Position numbers and translations under genes: made by a program
Assembly: GCA_009781085.1 (NCBI GenBank)
Contig: WQYV01000014.1
Coordinates: 1 to 39,081, forward strand
Direction: 5' to 3'
Length of the DNA: 39,081 nucleotides
Origin: Betaproteobacteria bacterium
GTDB taxonomy: Bacteria; Pseudomonadota; Gammaproteobacteria; Burkholderiales; Rhodocyclaceae
Part shown: in pieces, positions 28,451-38,042 of the stretch
Numbering within the stretch: position 1 is the first letter of the stretch
How the letters are laid out: each line of letters begins with the position of its first letter
The notes under the pieces: generated by a model
The model's input: only the letters and a program-made list of their open reading frames with translations
Databases searched by the model: none
Told to the model about the DNA's origin: nothing

Positions 28451-30997
28451 TTAAGGGAGTACCGACATAGCTTCCGCAAAACCATGCGCGAAGCCTTTTG
28501 CGTCGGTTAGCCCCAGCGCCTTCATGCGCTCGCGTAATGCCGGGTCGGGTTTTATCTTTTGTCCTGGCGGGGCGAGTTGCAGGGCAAGGTCTACATAATG
28601 CGGTGTTCCGGTGGCTATCCATTCTTCCCTGCCAAGTGCTTTCAGGAAGGCGGTGGGACGCTGCGACCAAGGCAAGATGGAATCGAGAACCAAACACGGC
28701 CTACCCATCCACAAGCAACTGGGCAGGGCAAGGCCACCAGGGTTGACCGGCGGTAACAATCCCAGGTCGATGGACTGCCAAGCCAAGCAGAATTCTTCTA
28801 CTGTGCGGATGCTGATAAAAACGAGTCGCGCGGGGTCAACACCCGCACTGGAGAATTGCGCGCTGATAAAGTTTTGTGCCGCCTGTCCCAGTTCTTCCAG
28901 GTTGATGACGAGCATGGCAAAGGGATGGTTTCGCAACGTTTCGGCAAAGAATTGCCAGCCATTCCGGGCAATTCCCGCAGCGGGCACGAGGCAACCTAGA
29001 ACCGGCGGTTCACCCATTTTCCGTGCGGCCTTGTCTGTAAACGGCAACTCAGGCAGGTCGAACACTTCACCCATTTCGGGGAGGTTCACAGTGGGCAGCA
29101 TGTTCCCTACGGAGAGACGCGCACCTGCTAGAGTTCGCACATTTGGCGCAATGGGCGGGATGGGCGCGTCGGCCCACAGGAATTTATGAAGTACAGGCGT
29201 GGCTAGAAAAACCGCTAGGCGTTCCGAAGGGGAACAGACTTCCATATTGACCAAGATATCTGGTGTGAGTGCACGGAGCTTTTCAACCGCGCTGTCATCT
29301 TTGTCCTCGTTAATGCTCAAAAACGTGTCGGCGAGCATGGCACACCGATGAACCATGTCGTCCTTGGGCGGATGTGCGAAGCAGGTAATGAAAAGGGTGA
29401 AGAAACGCTCCGTCGGCAAATAGAGGAAGAGCGCGTAAAGCTGTTCAAATTGATGGTGTGAAGTGAAGTCGCCAGTCATGAAAGCGATTCTTGTTAGGCC
29501 GGATTCGTTTGGCATGGATCCGGCGTAGTTTTTGCTGGAATGGATTACGCTTTCCAATCGAGCCTGGATACTGGAAAGAGTTTCAAGAAACTCTTCACCG
29601 TTTTCTTCGAAACGCGCCAAGCAACGTGCCGCCAGCAGGGCATCGGGTAACCCATGCGAAAATCGTAGCGAATATTTTGTAAATTCGGACAAATCGCCGC
29701 ATTCGGCTAGTATTTGCAGCAAGGTACTCTGGATAGATGATTGAGCATTGGATGGAACGTTGGAAGCAGTTTGTAGGATAGAAACCGCTTCCTCGCTTTG
29801 CCCGGTTAAATGCAGGCTTTGCGCAAACGCCGAATAGGCTGCGAACAAATTCGGTTGCAATCGGACGGCTTCCCGTAAGTATTCCACTGCTTCGGAAGGA
29901 TTGCCGTTCTTCAGAAAAACCTCGCCCAGTGCCGCGATGAGATCGGCACGCTCTGGGGCAATTTTGGCCGATTGTGCAATGAAATCGCGCGCCTCCTGAA
30001 GAAGACCCTGACGTGCGCAAATAAAGGCCAAGTATGCGCAGGGCAGTGGGTTTTTCGGCTCTTTCGTCATTACCGTGGAAAAGCATTCGATGGCGGTTTT
30101 GTAATCCCCCTCATTGAAAACCTTAATGCCATTGGCAAGCAATAATTCCTTTCTCTCCATTGCTGGTTGTGTATTTGAACCGTTTCCTGTGGTGGCATAC
30201 ATAAGACGGGTTGTTTCAATATCTTGTAGTTTGTTTTTTAATAACATTTCTTTAGAAGAATCAAATGGAGTTACTTTGAAAATATTACCGTTTGTAACTA
30301 TGCCAAACGGGATATTTTTTGTTTGTGAGAGTCTGGTGATGCTGCAAATGGAATCAAAAAAAGATATGTTTGCAATTTCCTGGCGATACTGCTTCATAGC
30401 TGGTGTGATATCTATATTTTTTGGAAACTGATTTTTCGAAACATAATCGAAATGAAGCGTATCAATGAATTGTTTGAAAAATTTAATTGAAGAAATTTTG
30501 GTACGCAATCCAGCACTATTACTCTCTCGGTAAGAGGCATGTAAACCTTCAATGATATAAGCGCCACCAGGATTAATTTTTTTGAACAGATTTAAAAAGG
30601 CTGAAATAATATCGCTGCTTTGATGCGAGCTATCGTCAATGATTATGTCGAAATTTTTGTCGGCAAACAGGTGGTTTAAAAAAACTTCATCTGTGGCGCT
30701 ACCCAGATGGAAATGAATGTTGCTGCTGAAATCAAGTTCCAGGCATTTTGGATTGATGTCCAACCCGTGAATTTCTGAACCGGGTGGGAGATATTTTTTC
30801 CATATCTCGAGCGAACCACCGTTATGTACGCCGATTTCAAGTAGGTATAACGGTTTTCCAGAGTCAAGATAACGAGCAAAAATTTGGTCGTATATAAATG
30901 GATAATGCATCCATTTATGACAAGCATATCCCTGATGGTTTCTGTAAATATCGAAGTAACTTTGTTTTTTCCAGACTGAGGTTGTATCAGTGTCCAT
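28451..30997 (-). CDS. Fusion: N-terminal SAM methyltransferase (sugar O-methyltransferase-like) + TPR + divergent GT41-like C-terminus
   Basis: YLLEIGVHNGGSLEIWKKYLPPGSEIHGLDIN...FDIIIDDSSHQSSDIISAFLNLFKKINPGGAYIIEGLH; TPRs (AIECFSTVMTKEPKNPLPCAYLAFICARQG); RIAFMTGDFTSHHQFEQLYALF...WQSIDLGLLPPVNPGGLALPSCLWMGRPCLV. Confidence 0.8.
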   Translation of the reverse strand: MDTDTTSVWKKQSYFDIYRNHQGYACHKWMHYPFIYDQIFARYLDSGKPLYLLEIGVHNGGSLEIWKKYLPPGSEIHGLDINPKCLELDFSSNIHFHLGSATDEVFLNHLFADKNFDIIIDDSSHQSSDIISAFLNLFKKINPGGAYIIEGLHASYRESNSAGLRTKISSIKFFKQFIDTLHFDYVSKNQFPKNIDITPAMKQYRQEIANISFFDSICSITRLSQTKNIPFGIVTNGNIFKVTPFDSSKEMLLKNKLQDIETTRLMYATTGNGSNTQPAMERKELLLANGIKVFNEGDYKTAIECFSTVMTKEPKNPLPCAYLAFICARQGLLQEARDFIAQSAKIAPERADLIAALGEVFLKNGNPSEAVEYLREAVRLQPNLFAAYSAFAQSLHLTGQSEEAVSILQTASNVPSNAQSSIQSTLLQILAECGDLSEFTKYSLRFSHGLPDALLAARCLARFEENGEEFLETLSSIQARLESVIHSSKNYAGSMPNESGLTRIAFMTGDFTSHHQFEQLYALFLYLPTERFFTLFITCFAHPPKDDMVHRCAMLADTFLSINEDKDDSAVEKLRALTPDILVNMEVCSPSERLAVFLATPVLHKFLWADAPIPPIAPNVRTLAGARLSVGNMLPTVNLPEMGEVFDLPELPFTDKAARKMGEPPVLGCLVPAAGIARNGWQFFAETLRNHPFAMLVINLEELGQAAQNFISAQFSSAGVDPARLVFISIRTVEEFCLAWQSIDLGLLPPVNPGGLALPSCLWMGRPCLVLDSILPWSQRPTAFLKALGREEWIATGTPHYVDLALQLAPPGQKIKPDPALRERMKALGLTDAKGFAHGFAEAMSVLP

Positions 30998-31018
30998 TGC
31001 CGGCTCCGTTGTTTGTTG

Positions 31019-33406
31019 TCAAGGTAATGACTTGGTTTCGCACCAGCGCTGCCACATGCCGCGGAAAGCATCTTCCAGGCTGCGAGCCATGCGGCGGCCA
31101 TCGAGCAACGGGCTGGTAAGCATGCGTTCGCGCAGGTTGGCGCGCAGGCGTTTGAGCCGGTCGTGGTCGTTTGCGAGGGCGACGGCAATGTTCACGTAAT
31201 CGTCGGCACTCGATGCAACCAGTTCGTGCAGGCCGACGTTTTCAAGGATCGCCTTACCCATGCGGGCGGAAAGATGCTCGCCAGGCCAGGTGACGAAGGG
31301 CACGCCCATCCAGATAGAGTCGTAGCCGGTCGTGCCGCCGTTATAGGGGAAGGGGTCAAGCCCCAAATCGATTTCATTGTAACTTTCGTAGTATTTCTGC
31401 CTTGCAACGTAGCCCCGGAATTCCAGTTGTTCGGGATTAACACCGTGGCGCTCGAATTTGCTGGCGAAGTAACGGATGGTCTCATCGTCCCGCCCGCCAA
31501 TGGCAACGAGAATCAGACGAGACTGCGGGCACTGGACGAGGATGCGGCTCCAAAGTTCAACGGTTTTTTCACTGGCCTTGCGGAAGTGGTTGAAGCAGGC
31601 GAAGGTGAAAGGAAGGGGTTCGCGCTCGCAGGGCAATCCTGGCAGGATGGCAGCGTTGCTGATTTCGGCGCGTGCGCCGTAGCAGTCCGGCAAGGGCCAG
31701 GGGGTTTCTACGCTCCAGCCGGGTTTTTCCAGCACGGGGTCGGGGGGGATAAAAATGTAGTCCATCGAAGACATGCCGCTGGTTCCGGGAAAGCCAAGCC
31801 ATGTGACTTGGATAGGGGCGGGCTTGCGTGCGGCAGCTTCGGTGCGGTTCCCGTCGGTGAAGCCGTTGAGGTCGATGAGGATGTCGATTTCGTCGCCTTC
31901 GATGAGGTCTGCCAGCCCATCGTCGCCGATGCCTACGACCACGCGCCATTGCTGGGCGCATGCCTTGATCCGGCGGGTGATGTCATCCTCTTCGGAGAAG
32001 TTGTAGTAGATAAAGGTTTCCAGCTTCTCGCGATCGATATGTTCGAGAAACGGCCAGATGAAGGCAGCAACCGGGTGGGTGCGCATATCAGAGGAGAGCC
32101 AGCCGATGCGTAACCGTCGTTCTGGGTCGCGGTTACGGGTAGCAAAATCGTTGCCCCGGAACAGAGGACGAAAGATGCGCTCGTCAAAGGTCTGCGCCAG
32201 TTTGAGGATGTTTGCCGCGCCGACAGAGGAGGCAGAAACCATTGCCCATAATGCTTTGGAATACGTGCCGCGGTGATGGGGGTTTTTCTCCCGTGCGCGT
32301 GCGAGCAGTTCCAGGGCTTCATCATGACGGCCTTGGTCGTTGTGCCAGGTAGCAAGGCTCATCAGCGCGTAGATGTTGTCCGAGTCTTTCTCCAGGATGG
32401 TGTCGGCGGTCTTGCGTATCTTTTCGCTTTCCCCACTGGAGGTGTACAAGACGAGCAGGGTGCACCAAGCGCTTAGATTGTCCGGGTTACGTTCGACTGC
32501 CATTTCCAGGTTTTCGCGCGCCATCGGCGTCCAGTATTTGACGGCGAACATGGTTCCGAGTTTTTCGAGTATCCAGTCCTCGGGCATGCCCAGCGCGTGT
32601 GCGCGGCTCATCGCGTCGATGGCGGCCAGGGCCTCGCCGCATATGATGAGGGTTACGGCGAGCTTGGCCTGGATATTGCGGTCATCAGGGGCAGAATCTG
32701 CCGCCTGTCGGTAGAAACTTGCCGCTTCGCGGGAGTTGCCCCGCGCCCAGGCCAGTTCGCCCGCAAGATCGAACGTGGTGAAGGCATCCGAAGCCAGCGG
32801 CTGAAGTTTTTTGAGGCAGGCATCGGCTTTGTCCATTTCCCGTTTTTCGATGTAGAGATGCCCGAGGGAGAGCCAGGAATCCGGGTAGTGCGGCGCAAGC
32901 GTCGTCGCTTTGTTGAAGGCTTTCAAGGCTTCGTCGGGTTCGCCGAGATGTTGGCAAGCTAGGCCAAGCAGGCAATAGTGTGCGGCAAGGGGGTGGGGCA
33001 GGCGGACGACTTCTTCCAGCAGGCGGCGGGCGTGTTGCCAGCTTCCCGCTTTTACGTAAGCGCCGGAGAGGCTGCACAGGATGCTAGCGTCTTTCGGGGC
33101 GAGTTGCCGGGCGGCAAGCAGTTGCTGAAGGCTTGATTCGACCTGGCCGAGCTTGCCGAGGGTTTCCCCGAGTTTTTGCCGGTAGCGGGCGTTTCCTGGT
33201 TGCAATCCCACCGCGTGGCTGAAAAAGGTGGCGGCGGTGTCTTGCTGCCCGATGCCCTGCGCAACTTCGCCTAGCCCAAACCACGCCTGGTGCGCCTCCG
33301 GTGAGAGCGCGGCGAGTTCCTCGAACAGTGCGCCCGCACGGCTGTAATCCCTGGCAGCAAGGTTTTTTTGTGCCTTGGCGAGCAGGTGTTTCTGTTTGAC
33401 GGACAT
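31019..33406 (-). CDS. TPR + O-GlcNAc transferase (GT41/SPINDLY)-like glycosyltransferase
   Basis: TPR N-terminus; RIGWLSSDMRTHPVAAFIWPFLEHID; IDILIDLNGFTDGNRTEAAARKPAPIQVTWLGFPGTSGMSSMDYIFIPPD; DLGLDPFPYNGGTTGYDSIWMGVPFVTWPG. Confidence 0.92.
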   Translation of the reverse strand: MSVKQKHLLAKAQKNLAARDYSRAGALFEELAALSPEAHQAWFGLGEVAQGIGQQDTAATFFSHAVGLQPGNARYRQKLGETLGKLGQVESSLQQLLAARQLAPKDASILCSLSGAYVKAGSWQHARRLLEEVVRLPHPLAAHYCLLGLACQHLGEPDEALKAFNKATTLAPHYPDSWLSLGHLYIEKREMDKADACLKKLQPLASDAFTTFDLAGELAWARGNSREAASFYRQAADSAPDDRNIQAKLAVTLIICGEALAAIDAMSRAHALGMPEDWILEKLGTMFAVKYWTPMARENLEMAVERNPDNLSAWCTLLVLYTSSGESEKIRKTADTILEKDSDNIYALMSLATWHNDQGRHDEALELLARAREKNPHHRGTYSKALWAMVSASSVGAANILKLAQTFDERIFRPLFRGNDFATRNRDPERRLRIGWLSSDMRTHPVAAFIWPFLEHIDREKLETFIYYNFSEEDDITRRIKACAQQWRVVVGIGDDGLADLIEGDEIDILIDLNGFTDGNRTEAAARKPAPIQVTWLGFPGTSGMSSMDYIFIPPDPVLEKPGWSVETPWPLPDCYGARAEISNAAILPGLPCEREPLPFTFACFNHFRKASEKTVELWSRILVQCPQSRLILVAIGGRDDETIRYFASKFERHGVNPEQLEFRGYVARQKYYESYNEIDLGLDPFPYNGGTTGYDSIWMGVPFVTWPGEHLSARMGKAILENVGLHELVASSADDYVNIAVALANDHDRLKRLRANLRERMLTSPLLDGRRMARSLEDAFRGMWQRWCETKSLP

Positions 33407-33525
33407 GCAGGGAGCCTCTGCTGGCAGCAATCAACCGTAGTGTATTGGGGCAGCCTGCCCGATTAAGAGCGGAATAACGCCCGAATAGCGGGGCATATCC
33501 CATGACCCGATTGGCGGTTCACATT

Positions 33526-33541
33526 TGGCACACTAAATGCT
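33526..33541 (+). promoter_or_regulatory. Sigma-54 promoter upstream of flagellin 1
   Basis: TGGCACACTAAATGCT; invariant GG/GC spacing correct; 103 bp before the ATG. Confidence 0.75.
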
Positions 33542-33643
33542 TGATATTGGTTGAAGGCTTCGCGCGGGTGTATTAGTAGGGGATGGCCGTGAACTTACGG
33601 CGACGCGCGGGAGTACGCTGAAAACCCCCTCGGAGGACATGAA

Positions 33644-34462
33644 ATGCCACAAATCATCAATACCAATGTTTCATCGCTGAACGCGCAGCGGAACCTGGAC
33701 ACTTCGCAGGGGGCGCTATTCACCGCGCTGCAAAGGCTGTCTTCCGGCCTGCGGGTGAACAGTTCCAAAGATGATGCTGCCGGCTTGGCGGTGGCGGAAA
33801 AAATGAATGCACAGGCGCGCGGCATGACGGTAGCGATCCGAAATGCCAATGACGGTATATCCCTGGCGCAGGTTGCCGAGGCGGGGATGAACGTCATCAG
33901 TTCGCACCTGCAACGGATGCGTGAACTGGCAGTGCAGGCGGCTTCCGGACAATATGATTCCGATAACCGCAGTGCGCTGGATACCGAATACCAGGAACTG
34001 GCGAGCGAAATCGACCGGGTCATCAGCGCTACCAATTTCAACAACAAACAGTTGCTGGACGGTACGTTTTCTGCCGGAGTGAATTTCCAGGTTGGCCCAA
34101 ATTCGACCGGAGAATCGCAAATCCTAGTGACAATCAACCCAGTTTCCGTCTCTGTGGGCGCCATTACCGGCAACGATGGGTCGAACGCTTTGAACGAAAT
34201 TTCAGCGCTTGATGTGGCCATCGACAACATCAACAATAACCGTGCGTCCCTGGGTGCGATCCAGAACCGTTTTGAAGGCGTACTCACCCAGTTGTCAGCA
34301 TCAAGGGAGTCTACCGAAGCTGCGCGCAGCCGGATCATGGACGCAGACTATGCGGCTGAAACCGCGAGCTTGGCGCGTGCGCAGGTGCTGCAACAGGCCG
34401 GGGTAGCCATGCTGGCTCAGGCCAATGCCTTACCGCAAAACGTGCTGCGGTTGCTGCAATAA
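33644..34462 (+). CDS. fliC: Flagellin (copy 1)
   Basis: MPQIINTNVSSLNAQRNLDTSQGALFTALQRLSSGLRVNSSKDDAAGLAVAEKM ... AGVAMLAQANALPQNVLRLLQ. Confidence 0.97.
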   Translation: MPQIINTNVSSLNAQRNLDTSQGALFTALQRLSSGLRVNSSKDDAAGLAVAEKMNAQARGMTVAIRNANDGISLAQVAEAGMNVISSHLQRMRELAVQAASGQYDSDNRSALDTEYQELASEIDRVISATNFNNKQLLDGTFSAGVNFQVGPNSTGESQILVTINPVSVSVGAITGNDGSNALNEISALDVAIDNINNNRASLGAIQNRFEGVLTQLSASRESTEAARSRIMDADYAAETASLARAQVLQQAGVAMLAQANALPQNVLRLLQ

Positions 34463-34649
34463 AACGATGCCCTTCCTCCTTCGCGCCACCGTAACCCGTG
34501 ACCGGGCCGGGGCGTGTTTTTTATTCCAAGTGGCGGATGTGCATTCGCATGGTAAGCCAAGGTAGGGTACTGGATGTTTAAGCGTGAAAATTTACGCATT
34601 CCGGGCAGGAAAATAGGTACGGGTGACAGTCGGAGGGTATTTCCCCCCT

Positions 34650-34676
34650 TAAAGAAATCTTAGCTCTCGCCGTTAC
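34650..34676 (+). promoter_or_regulatory. Sigma-28 (FliA) promoter upstream of flagellin 2
   Basis: TAAA-N15-GCCGTTAC against TAAA-N15-GCCGATAA. Confidence 0.7.
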
Positions 34677-34765
34677 TGCATCCAAGCAGACGAGCAAATG
34701 GATGATTCAAGGCTTCAGGCGACAATCCGGCGTCTTGCTCGAACCCATATCGAAGGAGATATAAA

Positions 34766-35587
34766 ATGCCACAAATCATCAATACTAACGTTTCATCGCT
34801 CAATGCCCAACGGAACCTGAACTCTTCGCAAGGCGCCTTAAACACCGCGCTGCAACGGCTATCTTCCGGCCTGCGTATCAATAGCTCCAAGGACGACGCT
34901 GCCGGCTTGGCTGTGGCAGAGAAAATGAACGCGCAGTCTCGCGGCATGACCGTGGCGATGCGTAACGCCAACGATGGCCTGTCGCTGGCGCAGGTTGCCG
35001 AGGCAGGCATGAACGTGATCGGCGACCATCTGCAACGGATGCGTGAATTGGCGGTGCAAGCGGCTTCCGGCCAATATGATTCCGACAACCGCAGCGCGCT
35101 GGATACTGAATACCAACAACTGGCGAGCGAAATCAATCGGGTCATCAGCGCTACCAATTTCAACAACAAAGGATTGCTGGACGGTTCGTTCTCCGTTGCG
35201 GTTGATTTCCAGATAGGCGCGACGACGGGCGGTGAATCGCAGATCGGAATCCAGATCGACGCAGTGAACATCTCCACTGTAGGTTCCATTACCGGCTCAG
35301 ATGGATCGCTCGCTTTGGCTGAAATCAGCGTACTCGACGCAGCCATCGACACGATCAACAACAACCGTGCGTCCCTGGGTGCGATCCAGAACCGTTTCGA
35401 AGGCGTGCTCACCCAACTGTCGGCGGCGCAAGAGAACACGGACGCGGCTCGCAGTCGGATCATGGATGCGGACTACGCTTCGGAAACTGCGAACTTGGCG
35501 CGTGCACAAGTGCTGCAACAGGCTGGTGTGGCCATGTTGTCGCAGGCAAACGCCTTGCCGCAGAACGTGCTGTCACTATTGCGATAA
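34766..35587 (+). CDS. fliC: Flagellin (copy 2)
   Basis: MPQIINTNVSSLNAQRNLNSSQGALNTALQRLSSGLRINSSKDDAAGLAVAEKM ... SQANALPQNVLSLLR. Confidence 0.97.
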   Translation: MPQIINTNVSSLNAQRNLNSSQGALNTALQRLSSGLRINSSKDDAAGLAVAEKMNAQSRGMTVAMRNANDGLSLAQVAEAGMNVIGDHLQRMRELAVQAASGQYDSDNRSALDTEYQQLASEINRVISATNFNNKGLLDGSFSVAVDFQIGATTGGESQIGIQIDAVNISTVGSITGSDGSLALAEISVLDAAIDTINNNRASLGAIQNRFEGVLTQLSAAQENTDAARSRIMDADYASETANLARAQVLQQAGVAMLSQANALPQNVLSLLR

Positions 35588-35682
35588 CCACTTAAGCGGC
35601 AACCGGCACAAACGGTTGAACAGGGGGGAGCAGCAGCCAAGGGGCTGGTGCTCCCTGCGGCACAACCAAAGAGGGTCGAATC

Positions 35683-36084
35683 GTGGAAATCATTGGCATC
35701 AACAGCGTTATCGCGGGAGCGGGTTTGCCCGCCCGTATTTCGCAGCCCCCGTCGCAGCCTTCCCCGCCCCAGTCTGTTGGGGCTACTGGCGCGCCCGCCA
35801 CTTCGGACACCGACGAAGCACGCGCTACCGGGCAAGAAACCAGCACCAGCGCGGTAAGCCAGGAACAGGCAGTGCAGGAAAGCGTAGACAAGCTGAACGA
35901 ATTTATCAGTCCCTATGTGACTTCTTTGCAATTTTCGGTAGATAAAGACTTGGGCAAAGTAGTAGTCAAGATAATGGATAACGAAACAAAAGAAGTTATC
36001 AAACAGATCCCATCCAAGGAGATACTGGCGCTGACCAAGGCGCTCAGCAAAGTATCGGGTTTGTTCTTAAAGCAGGAAGCATGA
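35683..36084 (+). CDS. flaG: FlaG family protein
   Basis: C-terminal LQFSVDKDLGKVVVKIMDNETKEVIKQIPSKEILALTKALSKVSGLFLKQEA; GTG start; between flagellin and fliD. Confidence 0.9.
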   Translation: MEIIGINSVIAGAGLPARISQPPSQPSPPQSVGATGAPATSDTDEARATGQETSTSAVSQEQAVQESVDKLNEFISPYVTSLQFSVDKDLGKVVVKIMDNETKEVIKQIPSKEILALTKALSKVSGLFLKQEA

Positions 36085-36164
36085 GAAAACCGGGGAAGGT
36101 TCTTCGGGTTGCGCGCATGGGCGCGGTTCTTCTTTTGCGCGTTTGAATTTGAAGGAGTCAGGCA

Positions 36165-37505
36165 ATGGCAACAATCACTTCACTGGGCGTAGGTTCCGGG
36201 TTAGATCTGGAAGGTCTGGTTCAAAACCTCATGAAGATCGAGAGGCAACCTATCGATGCACTGCAAACGCAGGTCTCCTCTTACAACACGAAAATTTCCG
36301 CGATGGGCACGCTGGCAAGCAAGCTCTCGGCGCTGCAAACGGCGGCCAAGAACTTGAAGCCGGATGTATTGCAGTCCGCACTGGACAAATTCGGTACGTA
36401 CAAAGGCACCGTTGGCAATGAGAACGTGGCTTCCATCACCGTCGGGGGCGGGGCGCTTTCTGGCAGCTACAGCCTGGAAGTAACCCAACTCGCGCAGGCG
36501 CAGAAATCACGATTTGATGCCAGCAATTTTACCGGCAGCGGCTCGATTGAGTTCACCTTTGCCGACGACACGAAAAATTTTTCGGTAACGCCATCGGGCG
36601 ACAACCTGAGTGCGATAGCGAATGCCATCAACCAGGCCAATAAGGGCGTCACGGCGACCATCGTCAACGGCAGCAGCGGGCAGCAACTCGTCCTGACAGG
36701 CGAGGAGGGTGTAGAAAACGCCTTCACTGTCGGCGGCGCGGGCGTGACAGGCTCCGCGACTGTGGTGCAAACGCCGCAGGACGCGCAGTTGAAGATCGAC
36801 GGGGTCGATATCACCAGTTCCTCCAATACCGTCAAAGACGCAGTGACGGGCGTGACCCTTCAACTGAAGGCCGTCACAGAAGCCGGTTCACCCACGGCCA
36901 TTACGATAAGCGCGGATTACTCCGATAAGCTCCAGAAAAGCCTGGGGGATTTCGTCAAGGCCTTCAATGACGTCGTCAACACTGTCAGTTCGCTAGGCTC
37001 CTATGATGCCGATACGAAAACCGCAGGGGCACTCAACGGCAATAGCATACTGCGGGATGCGCAGTCCACGCTTCGGAACCTGGTCTTTGGCCAGAGCGGC
37101 GACATTGTAGATCAGAACGGCCAAGGCATGATGCTCTCCAGCCTGGGCATTACCTTCCAGAAAGATGGCACGCTTTCGCTCGATAGTGACAAGCTTGCCG
37201 CAGCGATCAATAACGATCCGTCAGTGGTTGCTAGCTTCACTGCCCAAATCGGGGATCGCTTCAATTCCGGGTTGAACAAACTCGTGGGAACCGGCGGGTT
37301 GGTCGAATCGGCTACAACCAGCCTGCGGAACAGTGTCAGCGCGTTGGGGAAACGCCAGGAAACGCTGGAGGCTCGGATGGTGACAATTGAGGCACGTTAC
37401 CGCAAGCAGTTCGGCGCCCTCGATACCCTGATAGCGAGCATGAACCAAACCAGTAACTATCTCACGCAGCAGTTGACCTCCATTACCGCAAATAACAGCA
37501 AATGA
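36165..37505 (+). CDS. fliD: Flagellar filament capping protein FliD
   Basis: ITSLGVGSGLDLEGLVQNLMKIERQPIDALQTQVSSYNTKISAMGTL; FliD C-terminus RYRKQFGALDTLIASMNQTSNYLTQQL. Confidence 0.96.
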   Translation: MATITSLGVGSGLDLEGLVQNLMKIERQPIDALQTQVSSYNTKISAMGTLASKLSALQTAAKNLKPDVLQSALDKFGTYKGTVGNENVASITVGGGALSGSYSLEVTQLAQAQKSRFDASNFTGSGSIEFTFADDTKNFSVTPSGDNLSAIANAINQANKGVTATIVNGSSGQQLVLTGEEGVENAFTVGGAGVTGSATVVQTPQDAQLKIDGVDITSSSNTVKDAVTGVTLQLKAVTEAGSPTAITISADYSDKLQKSLGDFVKAFNDVVNTVSSLGSYDADTKTAGALNGNSILRDAQSTLRNLVFGQSGDIVDQNGQGMMLSSLGITFQKDGTLSLDSDKLAAAINNDPSVVASFTAQIGDRFNSGLNKLVGTGGLVESATTSLRNSVSALGKRQETLEARMVTIEARYRKQFGALDTLIASMNQTSNYLTQQLTSITANNSK

Positions 37506-37531
37506 TTTTGCTACCGAGAGATAGTAAATAG

Positions 37532-37553
37532 GGGATGCCGCCTTCGGCGTCCC
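37532..37553. other. Intergenic hairpin between fliD and fliS
   Basis: GGGAtGCCG-CCTT-CGGCgTCCC. Confidence 0.5.
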
Positions 37554-37576
37554 ATCGATGAGTAAGGGAAGAGACC

Positions 37577-37981
37577 ATGTTTGGAAAACCTGGCAACCGG
37601 GCTAAAGCTTACGCGGACACGGGACGTGAATCCGACATCAACACGGCCAGCCCTCACCGGCTGATTGTGCTGCTGTTCGAAGGGGCTGAGACGGCGATCA
37701 ACGTTGCTAAGGTACATGCAGAGCAGGGTAACATCGCAGGGCGCGGCGCAAATCTCTCCAAGGCCATTGAGATCATCAGCAATGGCCTCAAGGTGAGCCT
37801 GGACATGGAGCAGGGCGGTGAGCTGGCGGCACGGCTCGCGGCTCTATATGACTATATGGTTTCCAGGTTGCTATGGGCGAACATGAAGAACGACATTCCC
37901 GCCATGAAGGAAGTGCTTACCCTGCTTGGCGAAATTCATGGCGCCTGGGAACAGATCGACCCTAGCAAGCAGCAACAATAA
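37577..37981 (+). CDS. fliS: Flagellar export chaperone FliS
   Basis: SDINTASPHRLIVLLFEGAETAINVAKVHAEQGNIAGRGANLSKAIEIISNGLKVSLDMEQGGELAARLAALYDYM. Confidence 0.95.
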   Translation: MFGKPGNRAKAYADTGRESDINTASPHRLIVLLFEGAETAINVAKVHAEQGNIAGRGANLSKAIEIISNGLKVSLDMEQGGELAARLAALYDYMVSRLLWANMKNDIPAMKEVLTLLGEIHGAWEQIDPSKQQQ

Positions 37982-38013
37982 CTCAACACCTTCCTCTTGA
38001 GGAAGGCGTTGAG
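37982..38013. terminator. Strong palindrome between convergent fliS and HigA-like gene; probable bidirectional terminator
   Basis: CTCAACaCCTTCCTC-TT-GAGGAAGGcGTTGAG; no strong T-run follows. Confidence 0.5.
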
Positions 38014-38042
38014 TCAGCGCGCCCTTGGCGCGGAATGTTCCC

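Noticed and set aside
31163-32113. 316-aa + strand ORF opposite the OGT-like gene
   Set aside because: Shadow ORF antisense to a clear TPR-GT41 gene.
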